Assembly (NCBI RefSeq): GCF_003261635.1
Contig: NZ_QFXK01000031.1
Coordinates: 124,001-188,000, forward strand
Origin: Kribbella monticola
GTDB taxonomy: Bacteria > Actinomycetota > Actinomycetes > Propionibacteriales > Kribbellaceae
Direction: 5' to 3'
DNA: 64,000 nt
The notes under the pieces are model-generated. The model did not search any database, had not been told where the DNA came from, and saw only the letters and a list, made by a program, of their open reading frames with translations. Position numbers and translations under genes: made by a program. Shown here one piece after another: positions 33,587 to 42,631 of this stretch; the first letter of the stretch is position 1, and every line of letters starts with the position of its first letter.

Positions 33587-34054
33587 TCAGCTGGCGGCGT
33601 AGGACAGGTTGACCGTCGCGCCCTTGCAGCCGTCCTGGTTGGCGTCGAGCTTGTTGTTGAACTTCAACGTCGCGCCGGTGAAGCCATGCGATCCACCCGC
33701 CGCGATGTCGCTTGCGACCGGCATGACCGGTGTGGCGAGCGTGTAGTCGCTGGAGTCGCACGTTCCAACGGCGCCCGCGGCCTGGGTCACGCTCGCGATG
33801 CTCACCGTGACGCTGGTGACGTACGCGCTGTTCGTGGCGTTGTTCTTGACGGTGCCGCTGATCGTCTGGGCCGAGTCGCCCGGGTAGAAGTCGTTGAACA
33901 CGGTGGACTGCGTGATGGCGAGGTTGCTTGCGCCCGCCGACGTGGCGCCCGAGCCGGTACCGGAGCCGCTGGTGCTCCAGTAGGCGAAGGCTGAGCCGGC
34001 GCCGATGACGGCTACGGCGACGCCCGCCAGGATGATCTTCTTCTTGTTCCGCAT
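33587..34054 (-). CDS. Small secreted SipW/TasA-like protein (operon gene 1)
   Basis: 155 residues. It begins MRNKKKIILAGVAVAVIGAG then SAFAYWSTSGSGTGSGATSAG; the K-rich start, short hydrophobic stretch and YWSTSG directly after the cleavage region resemble SipW-type signal peptides of TasA/camelysin proteins. The mature domain is beta-rich with two Cys (GTCDSSDY and NQDGCKGAT) that may pair. ATG 34054 has GGAGAGGAG upstream, the strongest ribosome site in the operon, so this is likely the most abundant product and a candidate fibre or matrix subunit. No SipW peptidase gene is in the window. Confidence 0.8.
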   Translation of the reverse strand: MRNKKKIILAGVAVAVIGAGSAFAYWSTSGSGTGSGATSAGASNLAITQSTVFNDFYPGDSAQTISGTVKNNATNSAYVTSVTVSIASVTQAAGAVGTCDSSDYTLATPVMPVASDIAAGGSHGFTGATLKFNNKLDANQDGCKGATVNLSYAAS

Positions 34055-34286
34055 GATGGTTCTCCTCTCCCCGAAAGGGGATCCGAAGTTTGCGTTCGCT
34101 CCGGTCCAGGACGGACCGTCATCACGAAGAGTGACAGCGATCACGTAGCGGTGTTGTCGGCTGATCGGGTGGATTTCGTCCCCCGATCGGGCAGGCCGGT
34201 TGACGGCCGTTCGGTGGGTGCCGCAGACCGGTGGGACGCGTGTAGGGTGCAGCCGACCGTCGGCCGATGGAGCGGGAGACCGAGAG

Positions 34287-35546
34287 ATGACCTCCGAGAT
34301 CGAACAGGCCGTGCTGGCCGCCGTCGACGACGAGCGGATCGTCGAGGACCTGCGGACGTTGATCCGCATTCCCAGCGTCGACGGCACCGCGGCCGAGGTC
34401 GACGTCCAGGCCTGGTGTGCGGACCGGCTGCATGACCTGGGGCTGACGGTCGACCACTGGGAGATCGACCTGCCAGAGATCACCGCCGACGCAGACTTCC
34501 CTGGTATGGAGGTCGAGCGCACCGAGGCGTGGGGCTGCGTGGGCACCCTCGGCGACACAACAACGCCCGGCCTGATCCTGAACGGTCACACGGACGTCGT
34601 GCCGACAGGCGATCCGAGTCTGTGGCCGGACGGCGATCCGTTCTCGGCGCGCATCGCCGACGGCATCATGTGGGGCCGCGGCACCTGTGACATGAAGGCA
34701 GGCGTCGCCGCCATCTTCGGAGCCGTCGCCGCGATCGCTGCCACCGGCGTCACCTTGAAGAAGCCGCTGGCTGTGCACACCGTGGTGGGTGAGGAGGACG
34801 GCGGCGTCGGCGCGTTCGCGACGCTGAAGCGCGGTCACACCGGTGAGGCCTGCCTGATCGCGGAGCCGACCGCCGGCGGCGTGATCCCGGCGAACGCAGG
34901 CTCGCTCACCTTCCGCCTGGAGCTCACCGGTCTGGCCACGCACGGCTCGACCAGGACCCGAGGCGTCAGCGCGATCGAGAAGTTCGAGCCGATCCACCAC
35001 GCACTGCAGGCACTGGAGGCCGAGCGCAACCGCGATCCGCATCCACTGCTGAAGCACCTCGACCTGGCGAACCCGTTGTCGGTCGGCACTGTCCACGCCG
35101 GCGACTGGGCCAGCACCGTGCCCGACCTGCTCGTGGCGGAGGGCCGGTACGGCGTACGGCTGGGTGAGCCGGTCGCCGAGGCGCGGCTGGCGTTCGAGCA
35201 GGCCATTGCCGAGGCCTGCGCCAAAGACCCGTGGTTGCGCGATCACCCGGTCCAGGTCAGCTGGCCAGGTGGCGTCTTCGCGTCCGGCCTGCTGCCGGAG
35301 GGCGACCCGCTGCTCGACGACATCTTGCGGGCGGCAGGTGATGCCGGCGCCGACGAGACGCCCGACGTGATGGGCGGTCCGTACGGGTCGGACCTCCGCC
35401 AGTACACGAGCGCAGGCATCCCCACATTGCAGTACGGCCCAGGCGACGTCCGCTACGCCCACGCGGTCGATGAGCACGTCGCACTAGCCGACATGCTCCA
35501 CTGCGCGCGTGCCTACGCACTTCTCGCCCTCCGACGCTGTACCTGA
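34287..35546 (+). CDS. M20 family metallopeptidase (ArgE/DapE/ACY1-like)
   Basis: 419 residues from ATG 34287. The di-zinc site is complete: NGHTDVVP (His ligand), GRGTCDMKAG (bridging Asp), VGEEDGG (catalytic Glu and ligand), IAEPT and the C-terminal YAHAVDEHV (His). The central LTGLATHGS lid domain is present. Members remove acyl groups from amino acids or cleave small peptides (acetylornithine or succinyl-diaminopimelate deacylases); the substrate is not clear here. It has no signal peptide. It is divergent from the secreted-protein operon and 17 bp ahead of the LuxR regulator. Confidence 0.88.
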   Translation: MTSEIEQAVLAAVDDERIVEDLRTLIRIPSVDGTAAEVDVQAWCADRLHDLGLTVDHWEIDLPEITADADFPGMEVERTEAWGCVGTLGDTTTPGLILNGHTDVVPTGDPSLWPDGDPFSARIADGIMWGRGTCDMKAGVAAIFGAVAAIAATGVTLKKPLAVHTVVGEEDGGVGAFATLKRGHTGEACLIAEPTAGGVIPANAGSLTFRLELTGLATHGSTRTRGVSAIEKFEPIHHALQALEAERNRDPHPLLKHLDLANPLSVGTVHAGDWASTVPDLLVAEGRYGVRLGEPVAEARLAFEQAIAEACAKDPWLRDHPVQVSWPGGVFASGLLPEGDPLLDDILRAAGDAGADETPDVMGGPYGSDLRQYTSAGIPTLQYGPGDVRYAHAVDEHVALADMLHCARAYALLALRRCT

Positions 35547-35563
35547 CCTGGTAGAAAGTGCTC

Positions 35564-38182
35564 ATGGACCCGCTGCGTGGGCGCTCGGCCGAGCTCGGCC
35601 GTCTGCTGGACGCGTTGCGGACGGCCACGGACGGCAAGGCGTCGCTGGCAGTGGTCACCGGCGAGCCGGGTATCGGTAAGTCGGCCCTACTGCGAGCCGC
35701 GGTCGAGCAAGCCGAGCGACAGGGCGTACTGGTCGCCACTGCGGCCGCTCACCAGACAGACGACATCAGCCCGCTCGCGTCTCTTGCACCGGCCCTCCGC
35801 GTCGGCCCTGAGCCGCTGGTCAGCACGGAGCACTTCCTGGAGCTCGCTGCGCTCAACGGCCAGCCACTGTGGCTCGCAGAGCGGCTGGCCGACCTCATCA
35901 ACCGCCGTCTGGAGGGCGTGGTCGCACTAGTCGTCCTGGACGACGCCCAGTGGTCCGACCCGCTGACAAGCTTCGTACTGCGTGTCGTCATCGCCCGCTT
36001 GTCCGAGTGCAAGGTGATGTGGCTGCTGGCAACCAGACCCGCTCCAGGTGGCATGACCGACCAACTGATCGAGGCCGTCCGTGATCAGGTCCCGGTGCAC
36101 GCGATCCAGCTCGCCCCACTCAGCACCGACGCTGTCCTGGAGCTGGCTGCCGACCGGCTGAATGCCCCGGTGGACCCGAGTCTGTCCGTGCGACTCGGCG
36201 GCGTACAGGGCGTTCCCTTCTTGGCGGAGCAGCTCATCGCCGGGCTCTACCTGACCGACGAGGGTCTCCCCGATGGCCTGGTGGAAGGCGTCCGGCGCAG
36301 GACGGCCAGCACTTCGGAGCTGTGCCGCGACCTGCTGCGTACGGCGGCGGTCTTCGGCAGCGAGTTCCGGCTGGAGGACGTGGCCGACCTGATGAGGGAG
36401 TCGATCGCCAAGCTGGCGGGCGCTCTGGACGAGGCGATCCGCGCCGGACTCCTGGCCGACGGCGGCGCCACAGTGTCCTTCCGACACGAGTTGCTGCGTT
36501 CCGCAGTACTGGCTGAGGTGCCGCCTTCTGCTCAGCGGGCCTTGCACAGGGCGATCGCGAACCAGCTACTGGCGACCGGGCGTGGTCCAGCCGCTGCAGC
36601 ACCCCATCTGCTGGCTACTGCTGCACCGGGTGACGTACAGGCGATCGGCACGCTACGGAAGGCCGCGCAGGAGCTACTGGCCACTATGTCGATCACAGCC
36701 ATCAAGGTGATCCAGCAGACGTTCGAGCTCACTCCGGCGGACCACCCGCTGCGCAGTGAGGTCGGCGAGGATGTCGTCGAGATCCTGCTGCGCGGCGGCC
36801 GGTACGACGATGCCAAGGCCTTCGCCGATGACCTACTGAGCGGATCCGTGCTGCTCCAAGGCCCTGTCTCATCAGACCTCAAAGCATCGGTCCGGCTCAG
36901 GCTGGCTCCCCAGCAATGGGCCACCGGCCAGCTGGACCCGGCTGCCCTCGCTATCGAGGGCGCTGCCCCGCATCTAGCCGATCGCCTCGCGGCGTACCGC
37001 GTCCTGGCCGGCGTGGAGCACCCCTTCCAGACGGACGACCCAGTAGCTCGCGCAGTACAGCTCCTCGCCGCAGGAGCGGCAGCCCAGGCAGACGGCCGGT
37101 ACGGCGTTGCACGGGACCACTACGCTCAGGCCCGGACGACCGCGACGGCGGAGGTGGGCAGCCCACCTGTACTCCGGATCGAGCTGGCCGAGTTGTTCTG
37201 CCGAGCCCAGGTCGACGATCTCGACGGCGCGCTCAAGCGACTGGGCGAGCTGCTGACCGCAGGCGACTCCTGGCTGGCCCCGCACCTGTCGGTACTCCGT
37301 GCGCGACTCGAACTTGCCGCAGGCAACCTTCTCGACGCGGCCGACGCGGCGACGACAGCGCTGCGCTGGATGGCGGAGCTGCACGATCATTCGGTCGAGC
37401 CGATCGCCCGGCAGGTCCTTGCCCTGGTGGCGCTTTTCAGGGGTCACCTGTCCGAGGCCCGGGAGCAGGCAGGCGCCGACGACGGCATCCGGGCTCTGCT
37501 GGCAATCGCGGACGGCGACACGAGCGCAGCGGCGCGCCTGCTCGTAGTACCGCTGGACTTTCCGGAGCGTGCAGAGGTCTTGGTGCAGGCTGCCGTCACC
37601 GACCCGGGCAGCGCGAAGGCAGCGGCAGACCTGCTTGCCGAGCAAGCCGACGCGACTCCCGCGCCGGGCTTCCGTGGCGCTGCGCAACTGGTTGCCGCAT
37701 ACAACGAGGGCGACCGAAGGAACCTGGCGGAGGCGGTAGAGCTCCTGCGAGAGACCACCAGGCCGTTGCTGTTGGCAAGGGCCGAGGAACTGTACGGGCG
37801 GGCCGAGCTGCAGCACGGCGACCGTGTAACCGGTGTAGCGACGCTGGAGCGAGCGCTGGAGTCCTACACCGCACACGGGGCGACCAGTGCGGCCGGTCGC
37901 GTCCAGGCCGTGCTGCAGGCAGCAGGAGTACGCCGACGCCGGTGGGCCGCAGTACAGCATCGTCCTGACACCGGGTGGGAGGCGCTCACACCGATGGAGC
38001 GCCGGGTGGCGCTGCTGGTGGCGGAGGGGCATACGAACCGGTCGGCGGCGGAGGAACTGGTGCTTTCGGCGAGTACGGTCGGCACCCATCTGCGCGCCGC
38101 GTTCGGCAAGCTCGGGGTCAATTCGCGGGTCCAGCTCACCCGGCTGGTGCTGGAACGGTTCGGGTCTCCCCCAAACGCATGA
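35564..38182 (+). CDS. Large ATP-binding LuxR-type regulator (LAL family)
   Basis: 872 residues. An N-terminal AAA ATPase has the P-loop GEPGIGKSAL (33-42) and a Walker B-like LVVLDDAQWSDP. A long helical TPR-like middle follows, then a C-terminal LuxR helix-turn-helix (PMERRVALLVAEGHTNRSAAEELVLSASTVGTHLRAAFGKLGV). This is the MalT/LAL arrangement, in which ATP and an inducer drive multimerisation and DNA binding. ATG 35564 is used; a GTG 6 nt upstream is possible. The next genes downstream on the same strand are two hydrolases, its likely targets by position. Confidence 0.9.
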   Translation: MDPLRGRSAELGRLLDALRTATDGKASLAVVTGEPGIGKSALLRAAVEQAERQGVLVATAAAHQTDDISPLASLAPALRVGPEPLVSTEHFLELAALNGQPLWLAERLADLINRRLEGVVALVVLDDAQWSDPLTSFVLRVVIARLSECKVMWLLATRPAPGGMTDQLIEAVRDQVPVHAIQLAPLSTDAVLELAADRLNAPVDPSLSVRLGGVQGVPFLAEQLIAGLYLTDEGLPDGLVEGVRRRTASTSELCRDLLRTAAVFGSEFRLEDVADLMRESIAKLAGALDEAIRAGLLADGGATVSFRHELLRSAVLAEVPPSAQRALHRAIANQLLATGRGPAAAAPHLLATAAPGDVQAIGTLRKAAQELLATMSITAIKVIQQTFELTPADHPLRSEVGEDVVEILLRGGRYDDAKAFADDLLSGSVLLQGPVSSDLKASVRLRLAPQQWATGQLDPAALAIEGAAPHLADRLAAYRVLAGVEHPFQTDDPVARAVQLLAAGAAAQADGRYGVARDHYAQARTTATAEVGSPPVLRIELAELFCRAQVDDLDGALKRLGELLTAGDSWLAPHLSVLRARLELAAGNLLDAADAATTALRWMAELHDHSVEPIARQVLALVALFRGHLSEAREQAGADDGIRALLAIADGDTSAAARLLVVPLDFPERAEVLVQAAVTDPGSAKAAADLLAEQADATPAPGFRGAAQLVAAYNEGDRRNLAEAVELLRETTRPLLLARAEELYGRAELQHGDRVTGVATLERALESYTAHGATSAAGRVQAVLQAAGVRRRRWAAVQHRPDTGWEALTPMERRVALLVAEGHTNRSAAEELVLSASTVGTHLRAAFGKLGVNSRVQLTRLVLERFGSPPNA

Positions 38183-38329
38183 GATTCGGGTGCGGCAGGC
38201 GGTCCGCCGGCCGCCGCGCGGTCTGACGAGTTCCGCTGTTCGGTCGATCCGCCGACGCGTGTTTCCGCGGTTTCCTTGCGGTGCCGGAAAACCGACAGAA
38301 ACCCGCAGACGAGATCGAGGAAACAGACC

Positions 38330-39052
38330 ATGAGTGAGACCACCCCCACCGTCGTCCTGGTGCACGGCGCGTTCGCCGACGCGTCGGCCTGGAACGGCGT
38401 GATCAGCGAACTGAAGAGCCGCGGCATCCCGGCCCTCGCCCTGGCCAACGAGCTGCGTGGCCCCGGCCTCGACGGCAGCCGGATCGCTGCCCAGGTCCGC
38501 GAGATCGACGGCCCGGTCGTCCTGGTCGGCCACTCCTACGGCGGCGCCGTGATCACCACCGCCGCGAACCAGGCGGACAACGTCACCGGGCTGGTCTTCG
38601 TCGCGGCCTTCTCGCCCGACGAAGGCGAGAGCCTGCAGGACCTGCTCGGCTCGTTCCCGGCCAACGATTTCGCCTCCGGCCTGGTACCGCACCTGCTGCC
38701 GACCGGCGACGGCGGCGAGGAGCCGTGGCTCAGCATCGCCGTCGACGCCTACCCGAAGCTGTTCGCGGCCGACGTCGCCGACAACGAGATCGGCGCTCGC
38801 ACCCAGCGCCCCATCGCGGCCGCCGCGTTCGAGGAGAAGGCCGGCCCGGCCAGCTGGAAGCGGCTGCCGTCCTTCACCCTGGTCGCCACCGGTGACCAGG
38901 CCATCCACCCCGACGGCCAGCGCAAGATGGCCGCTCGCAGCAACTCGACCACGATCGAGCTCGACGGCTCGCACGCCGTGGCCGTCTCCCAGCCCGCGGC
39001 CGTCGCCGCCTTCATCGCCACCGCAGTTGAGAAGACCGGAGCCAACTCATGA
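38330..39052 (+). CDS. Alpha/beta hydrolase, cytosolic member of a pair
   Basis: 240 residues. The fold begins VVLVHGAFADASAWNGVI, with nucleophile elbow VGHSYGGAV and a C-terminal histidine in GSHAVAVSQP. It has no signal sequence. This is the group often annotated as esterase, haloperoxidase-like or pyrethroid hydrolase-like; the substrate is unknown. ATG 38330 has GAGG about 8 nt upstream. Its stop overlaps the start of a clearly related gene that adds a signal peptide, so the two come from a local duplication. Confidence 0.87.
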   Translation: MSETTPTVVLVHGAFADASAWNGVISELKSRGIPALALANELRGPGLDGSRIAAQVREIDGPVVLVGHSYGGAVITTAANQADNVTGLVFVAAFSPDEGESLQDLLGSFPANDFASGLVPHLLPTGDGGEEPWLSIAVDAYPKLFAADVADNEIGARTQRPIAAAAFEEKAGPASWKRLPSFTLVATGDQAIHPDGQRKMAARSNSTTIELDGSHAVAVSQPAAVAAFIATAVEKTGANS

Positions 39053-39822
39053 TCCGCCGCATCCTGGCCGTTGCCGCCAGCGCCGCCCTGCTCGTCACCG
39101 GCGCCACCACCGCAGTCGCCCACCCGAAGGACCCGAAGCCGACCATCGTCCTGGTGCACGGAGCGTTCGCCGACGGCGGCAGCTGGGCAGGCGTCACCAA
39201 GCGCCTGCAGCGTGACGGCTACAAGGTCGTCGTACCGGCGGTCCCCCTGCGCAGTATCGCCACCGACACCACCTACCTGACGGGAGTCCTCGCAAGCATC
39301 CCCGGCCCCAAGGTGCTCGTCGGCCACTCGTACGGCGGTGCGCTGATCACCGAACTCGCCGGGACGCCCGGCGTGAAGTCGCTCGTGTACGTCGCGGCCT
39401 TCATCCCGCAGGCCGGCGAGACGATCGGGGCCCTCAACGCGCAGTTCCCGGGCAGCGAGATCGGTCCCGACACGACCAACACCATCACGTACGCCGGTGG
39501 GGCCGACCTCGTGATGAAGCCGGAGTCGTTCCGCGCCGTGTTCGCCGCGGATCTCCCGGCCCGTGAGGCCGCCGTACTGGGTGCCTCGCAGCGACCCGTC
39601 GCCGCCGCGGTCTTCGGTGAGACGGTCGCCAAGTCCGCGCCGGGCAGCCTGCCGAAGTACGCGCTGGTCCCGTCCGGTGACAAGGCGATCGCGCCGGCCG
39701 GTGAGCAGTTCATGGCCGAGCGGGCCGGCGCCCACATCGTCAAGGTGTCCGGCGCCTCGCACCTGGTGATGATCTCCGAGCCCGGCACCGTCACCAAGCT
39801 GATCGAGAAGGCAGCGCACTGA
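39049..39822 (+). CDS. Alpha/beta hydrolase, secreted member of a pair
   Basis: 257 residues. The signal peptide MIRRILAVAASAALLVTGATTAVA is followed by the same fold as the upstream gene (IVLVHGAFADGGSWAGV, VGHSYGGAL, GASHLVMISEP), with catalytic Ser and His conserved. The ATG overlaps the previous TGA (ATGA), so both are made together, one inside and one exported. This implies a substrate met on both sides of the membrane or a detoxification role; that is inference. A strong terminator follows. Confidence 0.88.
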   Translation: MIRRILAVAASAALLVTGATTAVAHPKDPKPTIVLVHGAFADGGSWAGVTKRLQRDGYKVVVPAVPLRSIATDTTYLTGVLASIPGPKVLVGHSYGGALITELAGTPGVKSLVYVAAFIPQAGETIGALNAQFPGSEIGPDTTNTITYAGGADLVMKPESFRAVFAADLPAREAAVLGASQRPVAAAVFGETVAKSAPGSLPKYALVPSGDKAIAPAGEQFMAERAGAHIVKVSGASHLVMISEPGTVTKLIEKAAH

Positions 39823-39835
39823 GCTAGCACCGGCC

Positions 39836-39868
39836 GGCCGCCCCGGGGAATACCTCCCCGGGGCGGCC
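39836..39868 (+). terminator. Terminator of the hydrolase pair
   Basis: A perfect 14-bp stem (GGCCGCCCCGGGGA and its complement) with a 5-nt loop, 14 bp after the stop. It ends just before the DsbA-like gene. Confidence 0.85.
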
Positions 39869-39882
39869 AGTTGGCATTCAAC

Positions 39883-40608
39883 ATGCGTATTGATGTCTGG
39901 TCCGATGTGGTGTGCCCGTGGTGTTACATCGGCAAGCGGCGGCTCGAGGAAGCCCTGGCCAAGTCCGGCGAGCAGGCCGAGGTCGTCTGGCACAGCTTCC
40001 AGCTGGATCCGTCGGCGACGAACGACGACGAGCGGGACCTGGCGACCAGGCTGGGCGAGAAGTTCGGTGGCGGCCGGGAGTTCGGGCTGCAGGCGAACGA
40101 GCGAGTGACCGGGATCGCGGCAGAGGTCGGGCTGGAGTTCCACCTCGACGTGGCGAAGGCGGCCAACACCGTCGACGCGCACCGCGTTCTGCACCTGGCC
40201 CGCGAACTGGCCGAGGCCGGCGAGGCCCCGGCCGACACGCAGGGCCGGCTGAAGGAGCGGTTCCTGCGGGGCTACTTCACCGAGGGGCTGCCGATGGGTG
40301 ACCACGCGACCCTGACCCGCCTTGCCGTGGAGGTCGGCCTACCCGAAGTACAGGTGGCGGAGGTGCTCGCCGGTTCGGAGTACGCGGACGATGTCGCGGC
40401 CGATCAGGCGCAGGCCCTCGCGTACGGCGCGAACGGGGTGCCGTTCTTCGTGATCGACCAGAAGTACGGCGTGAGCGGCGCTCAGCCGGTCGAGGTGTTC
40501 GCCGAGGCGCTCCGCCGCGCCGCCGCCGATCGGCAGCCGGTGACTCTGATCACTACTCCCGGCGGCTCGGATGCCGACGCCTGTGGACCGGACGGCTGCC
40601 CGATTTAA
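39883..40608 (+). CDS. DsbA-family oxidoreductase, FrnE-like
   Basis: 241 residues. The thioredoxin-fold active site CPWC follows MRIDVWSDVVCPWCYIGKRRLEEAL, and the C-terminal GVPFFVIDQKYGVSGAQPVEVF carries the cis-Pro loop. The last residues DACGPDGCPI add a second Cys pair. This is the cytosolic FrnE / polyketide-isomerase-like group; in Deinococcus FrnE acts in oxidative-stress tolerance. The start ATG lacks a clear ribosome site and sits close to the preceding terminator. It may be monocistronic. Confidence 0.88.
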   Translation: MRIDVWSDVVCPWCYIGKRRLEEALAKSGEQAEVVWHSFQLDPSATNDDERDLATRLGEKFGGGREFGLQANERVTGIAAEVGLEFHLDVAKAANTVDAHRVLHLARELAEAGEAPADTQGRLKERFLRGYFTEGLPMGDHATLTRLAVEVGLPEVQVAEVLAGSEYADDVAADQAQALAYGANGVPFFVIDQKYGVSGAQPVEVFAEALRRAAADRQPVTLITTPGGSDADACGPDGCPI

Positions 40609-40610
40609 CA

Positions 40611-40623
40611 GTGGGTACAAGAC
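40611..40623 (+). promoter_or_regulatory. Possible SigF-type -10 element before doxX
   Basis: GTGGGTACAAGAC, identical to the element upstream of the HD-GYP gene (18538-18526 on the minus strand). It lies 56 bp before the DoxX start. The matching -35 (GTTT) is poor, so the assignment is tentative. Confidence 0.3.
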
Positions 40624-40678
40624 ACACCGGTACCCCCTGATGTGCCGTTCAGGTTGTCGGACGAGGTAAGAAGGAGCC

Positions 40679-41269
40679 ATGACTGTCGTGCGTGCGCTGG
40701 CCAGGCCGTTGTTGTCGACCATCTTCATCGTGCAGGGCGCGAAGGCAGCCCGCTCTCCGGAGCCCCTCGTGGCGAAGGCGCAGCCGGTGACGGACCGCAT
40801 GGTGCCGATGATCAAGAAGGTGGCGCCCGCCCAGGTCGGCGACCGGCTGCCCGACAGTACGGCGAACCTCGTGCGGCTGAACGGTGCTGCCCAGGTGCTC
40901 GGCGGCCTCGCACTCGCCAGCGGCAAGGGCCGACGCTTCGGCGCGACGCTGCTCGCCGCCTCGCTGGTGCCCACCACGCTGGCCGGCCACAGCTTCTGGC
41001 AGGAGACCGACAAGGCGGCGCGGGCCACCCAGAAGATCCAGTTCATGAAGAACCTGGGCCTGATGGGGGGCCTGCTGCTGGCCGCGGTGGACACCGAGGG
41101 CAAGCCCGGTGTGGCCTGGCGGGCCAGCCACGGCACGAAGGCGGTCAAGCGGGAGACGAAGCGGGCCGGGAAGCTCGCCAAGCGCGAGACCAAGCAGTTC
41201 GCGCGCACCGCCCGCCGCGAGGCCAAGCTCGCTGCCCACGCCGCCAAGGCGGAACTCCCCTTCACCTGA
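40679..41269 (+). CDS. DoxX family membrane protein
   Basis: 196 residues. The DoxX core has about four hydrophobic segments (RALARPLLSTIFIVQGAKA, VRLNGAAQVLGGLALASG, FGATLLAASLVPTTLAGHSFW, FMKNLGLMGGLLLAAVDT). The last 55 residues form a strongly basic tail with repeated KRETKRAGKLAKRETKQFAR, probably cytosolic and able to bind nucleic acid or lipid head-groups. In mycobacteria DoxX works with superoxide dismutase and SseA in oxidative-stress defence; no such partner is adjacent here. ATG 40679 with AAGGAG upstream. Confidence 0.85.
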   Translation: MTVVRALARPLLSTIFIVQGAKAARSPEPLVAKAQPVTDRMVPMIKKVAPAQVGDRLPDSTANLVRLNGAAQVLGGLALASGKGRRFGATLLAASLVPTTLAGHSFWQETDKAARATQKIQFMKNLGLMGGLLLAAVDTEGKPGVAWRASHGTKAVKRETKRAGKLAKRETKQFARTARREAKLAAHAAKAELPFT

Positions 41270-41359
41270 CACCTCGCCCGGCTGCGCTGCGGCCAAGGGC
41301 GGAAGTGCCAGCGGGCTCCCGATAGGCTCGGGGTGGTAGCACCGAGCTGAAGGAGTGAG

Positions 41360-42631
41360 ATGGGGATCACCGAGGGCTGGCCGGCGCCGCGCCCCGAGGG
41401 AGCGGTCACCGGGCGGGTCACCGTGCCCGGTTCCAAGTCGATCAGCAATCGGGCCTTGATCCTCGCCGCGATCGCCGACGGCCCGTCGACGCTGTCCGGC
41501 CTGCTCGCCGCTCGCGACACCTCGCTGATGCGCTCCGCGCTGATCTCCCTCGGCGTCGGTATCAGCGAGCGCGACGGGCTGGTCACGGTGACGCCTGGCT
41601 CACTCAAGGGTCCGGCGTCCGTCGACTGCGGTCTGGCCGGCACGGTGATGCGATTCGTGCCACCTGTGGCCGCGCTGGCCGACGGAGTCGTCGCCTTCGA
41701 CGGCGACCCGTATGCCCGCGAGCGCCCGATGGACGTCATCCTCGGCGCACTGCGCACCCTCGGCGTACAGATCGACGATGCCGGTACGGGCCGGATGCCG
41801 TACTCCGTGAACGGGTCCGGCTCGGTTCGCGGCGGCAAGGTGACCCTCGACGCATCCGGGTCGAGCCAGTTCGTCTCCGCTCTGCTGCTCGCCGGAGCCC
41901 GGTACGACCAGGGCGTGGACCTGCGGCACGACGGCAAACCGGTGCCGTCCCAGCCACATCTCGACATGTCCGTGGCGATGCTGCGCGAGCGCGGCGTCCA
42001 CGTCGACGACAGCGAGCCGAACCGCTGGGTCGTTGCCCCCGGCCCCATTCGCGCCCTCGACACCGCGATCGAGCCGGACCTGTCCAACGCGGCGCCCTTC
42101 CTGGCCGCGGCTGTGGTCACGGGCGGGTCCGTGACCGTGACCGGCTGGCCGACCGAGACCACCCAGCCCGGTGGACAGCTTCCCGAGATCTTCACCCGCT
42201 TCGGCGCCGACGTGTCGCTTTCGCAGGACGGCCTCACCGTGCGCGGGACCGGCCGGGTCCAGGGCGTCGACCTCGACCTGAGCGAGGTGGGCGAGCTCTC
42301 GCCGGTGCTCGCGGCCGTCGCGGTGCTCGCCGACGGACCGTCGTACCTGCGCGGCATCGCCCATCTGCGCAACCACGAGACGGATCGGCTGGCGGCGCTG
42401 GAGACCGAGTTCAACGCGCTCGGCGGCGACGTCAACCAGACCGCCGACGGCCTGGAGATCCGGCCGAAACCCTTGCACGGTGGGCTTTTCGGCACCTATC
42501 ACGATCATCGGATGGCACACGCGGCCGCCGTGGTCGGGCTGGTGGTGGACGGACTCGCGATCGAGAACATCGGTACCACCGCGAAGACGATGCCGGAGTT
42601 CCCGGATCTCTGGTCGGCGCTGGTGAGCTGA
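41360..42631 (+). CDS. aroA: 3-phosphoshikimate 1-carboxyvinyltransferase (EPSP synthase)
   Basis: 423 residues, a normal length. It transfers enolpyruvyl from PEP to shikimate-3-phosphate, the sixth step of the shikimate pathway. Conserved segments are [18 protein letters not shown] (about 21-38), [45 protein letters not shown], and [16 protein letters not shown] near the end, then [14 protein letters not shown]. The ATG at 41360 has AAGGAG upstream. Its TGA overlaps the rsgA ATG, an arrangement shared with M. tuberculosis Rv3227-Rv3228. Confidence 0.96.
   Translation: MGITEGWPAPRPEGAVTGRVTVPGSKSISNRALILAAIADGPSTLSGLLAARDTSLMRSALISLGVGISERDGLVTVTPGSLKGPASVDCGLAGTVMRFVPPVAALADGVVAFDGDPYARERPMDVILGALRTLGVQIDDAGTGRMPYSVNGSGSVRGGKVTLDASGSSQFVSALLLAGARYDQGVDLRHDGKPVPSQPHLDMSVAMLRERGVHVDDSEPNRWVVAPGPIRALDTAIEPDLSNAAPFLAAAVVTGGSVTVTGWPTETTQPGGQLPEIFTRFGADVSLSQDGLTVRGTGRVQGVDLDLSEVGELSPVLAAVAVLADGPSYLRGIAHLRNHETDRLAALETEFNALGGDVNQTADGLEIRPKPLHGGLFGTYHDHRMAHAAAVVGLVVDGLAIENIGTTAKTMPEFPDLWSALVS

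Noticed and set aside
29426-34054. Sortase-anchored surface proteins
   Set aside because: No LPxTG motif, C-terminal hydrophobic helix or basic tail is present in any of the four proteins.
36974-38974. 666-codon minus-strand open frame opposite the LuxR regulator
   Set aside because: Low-complexity antisense shadow; no start signal and no family features.
40339-42495. 718-codon minus-strand open frame opposite aroA and doxX
   Set aside because: Ser/Arg/Pro-rich with no domain; both plus-strand genes are unambiguous.
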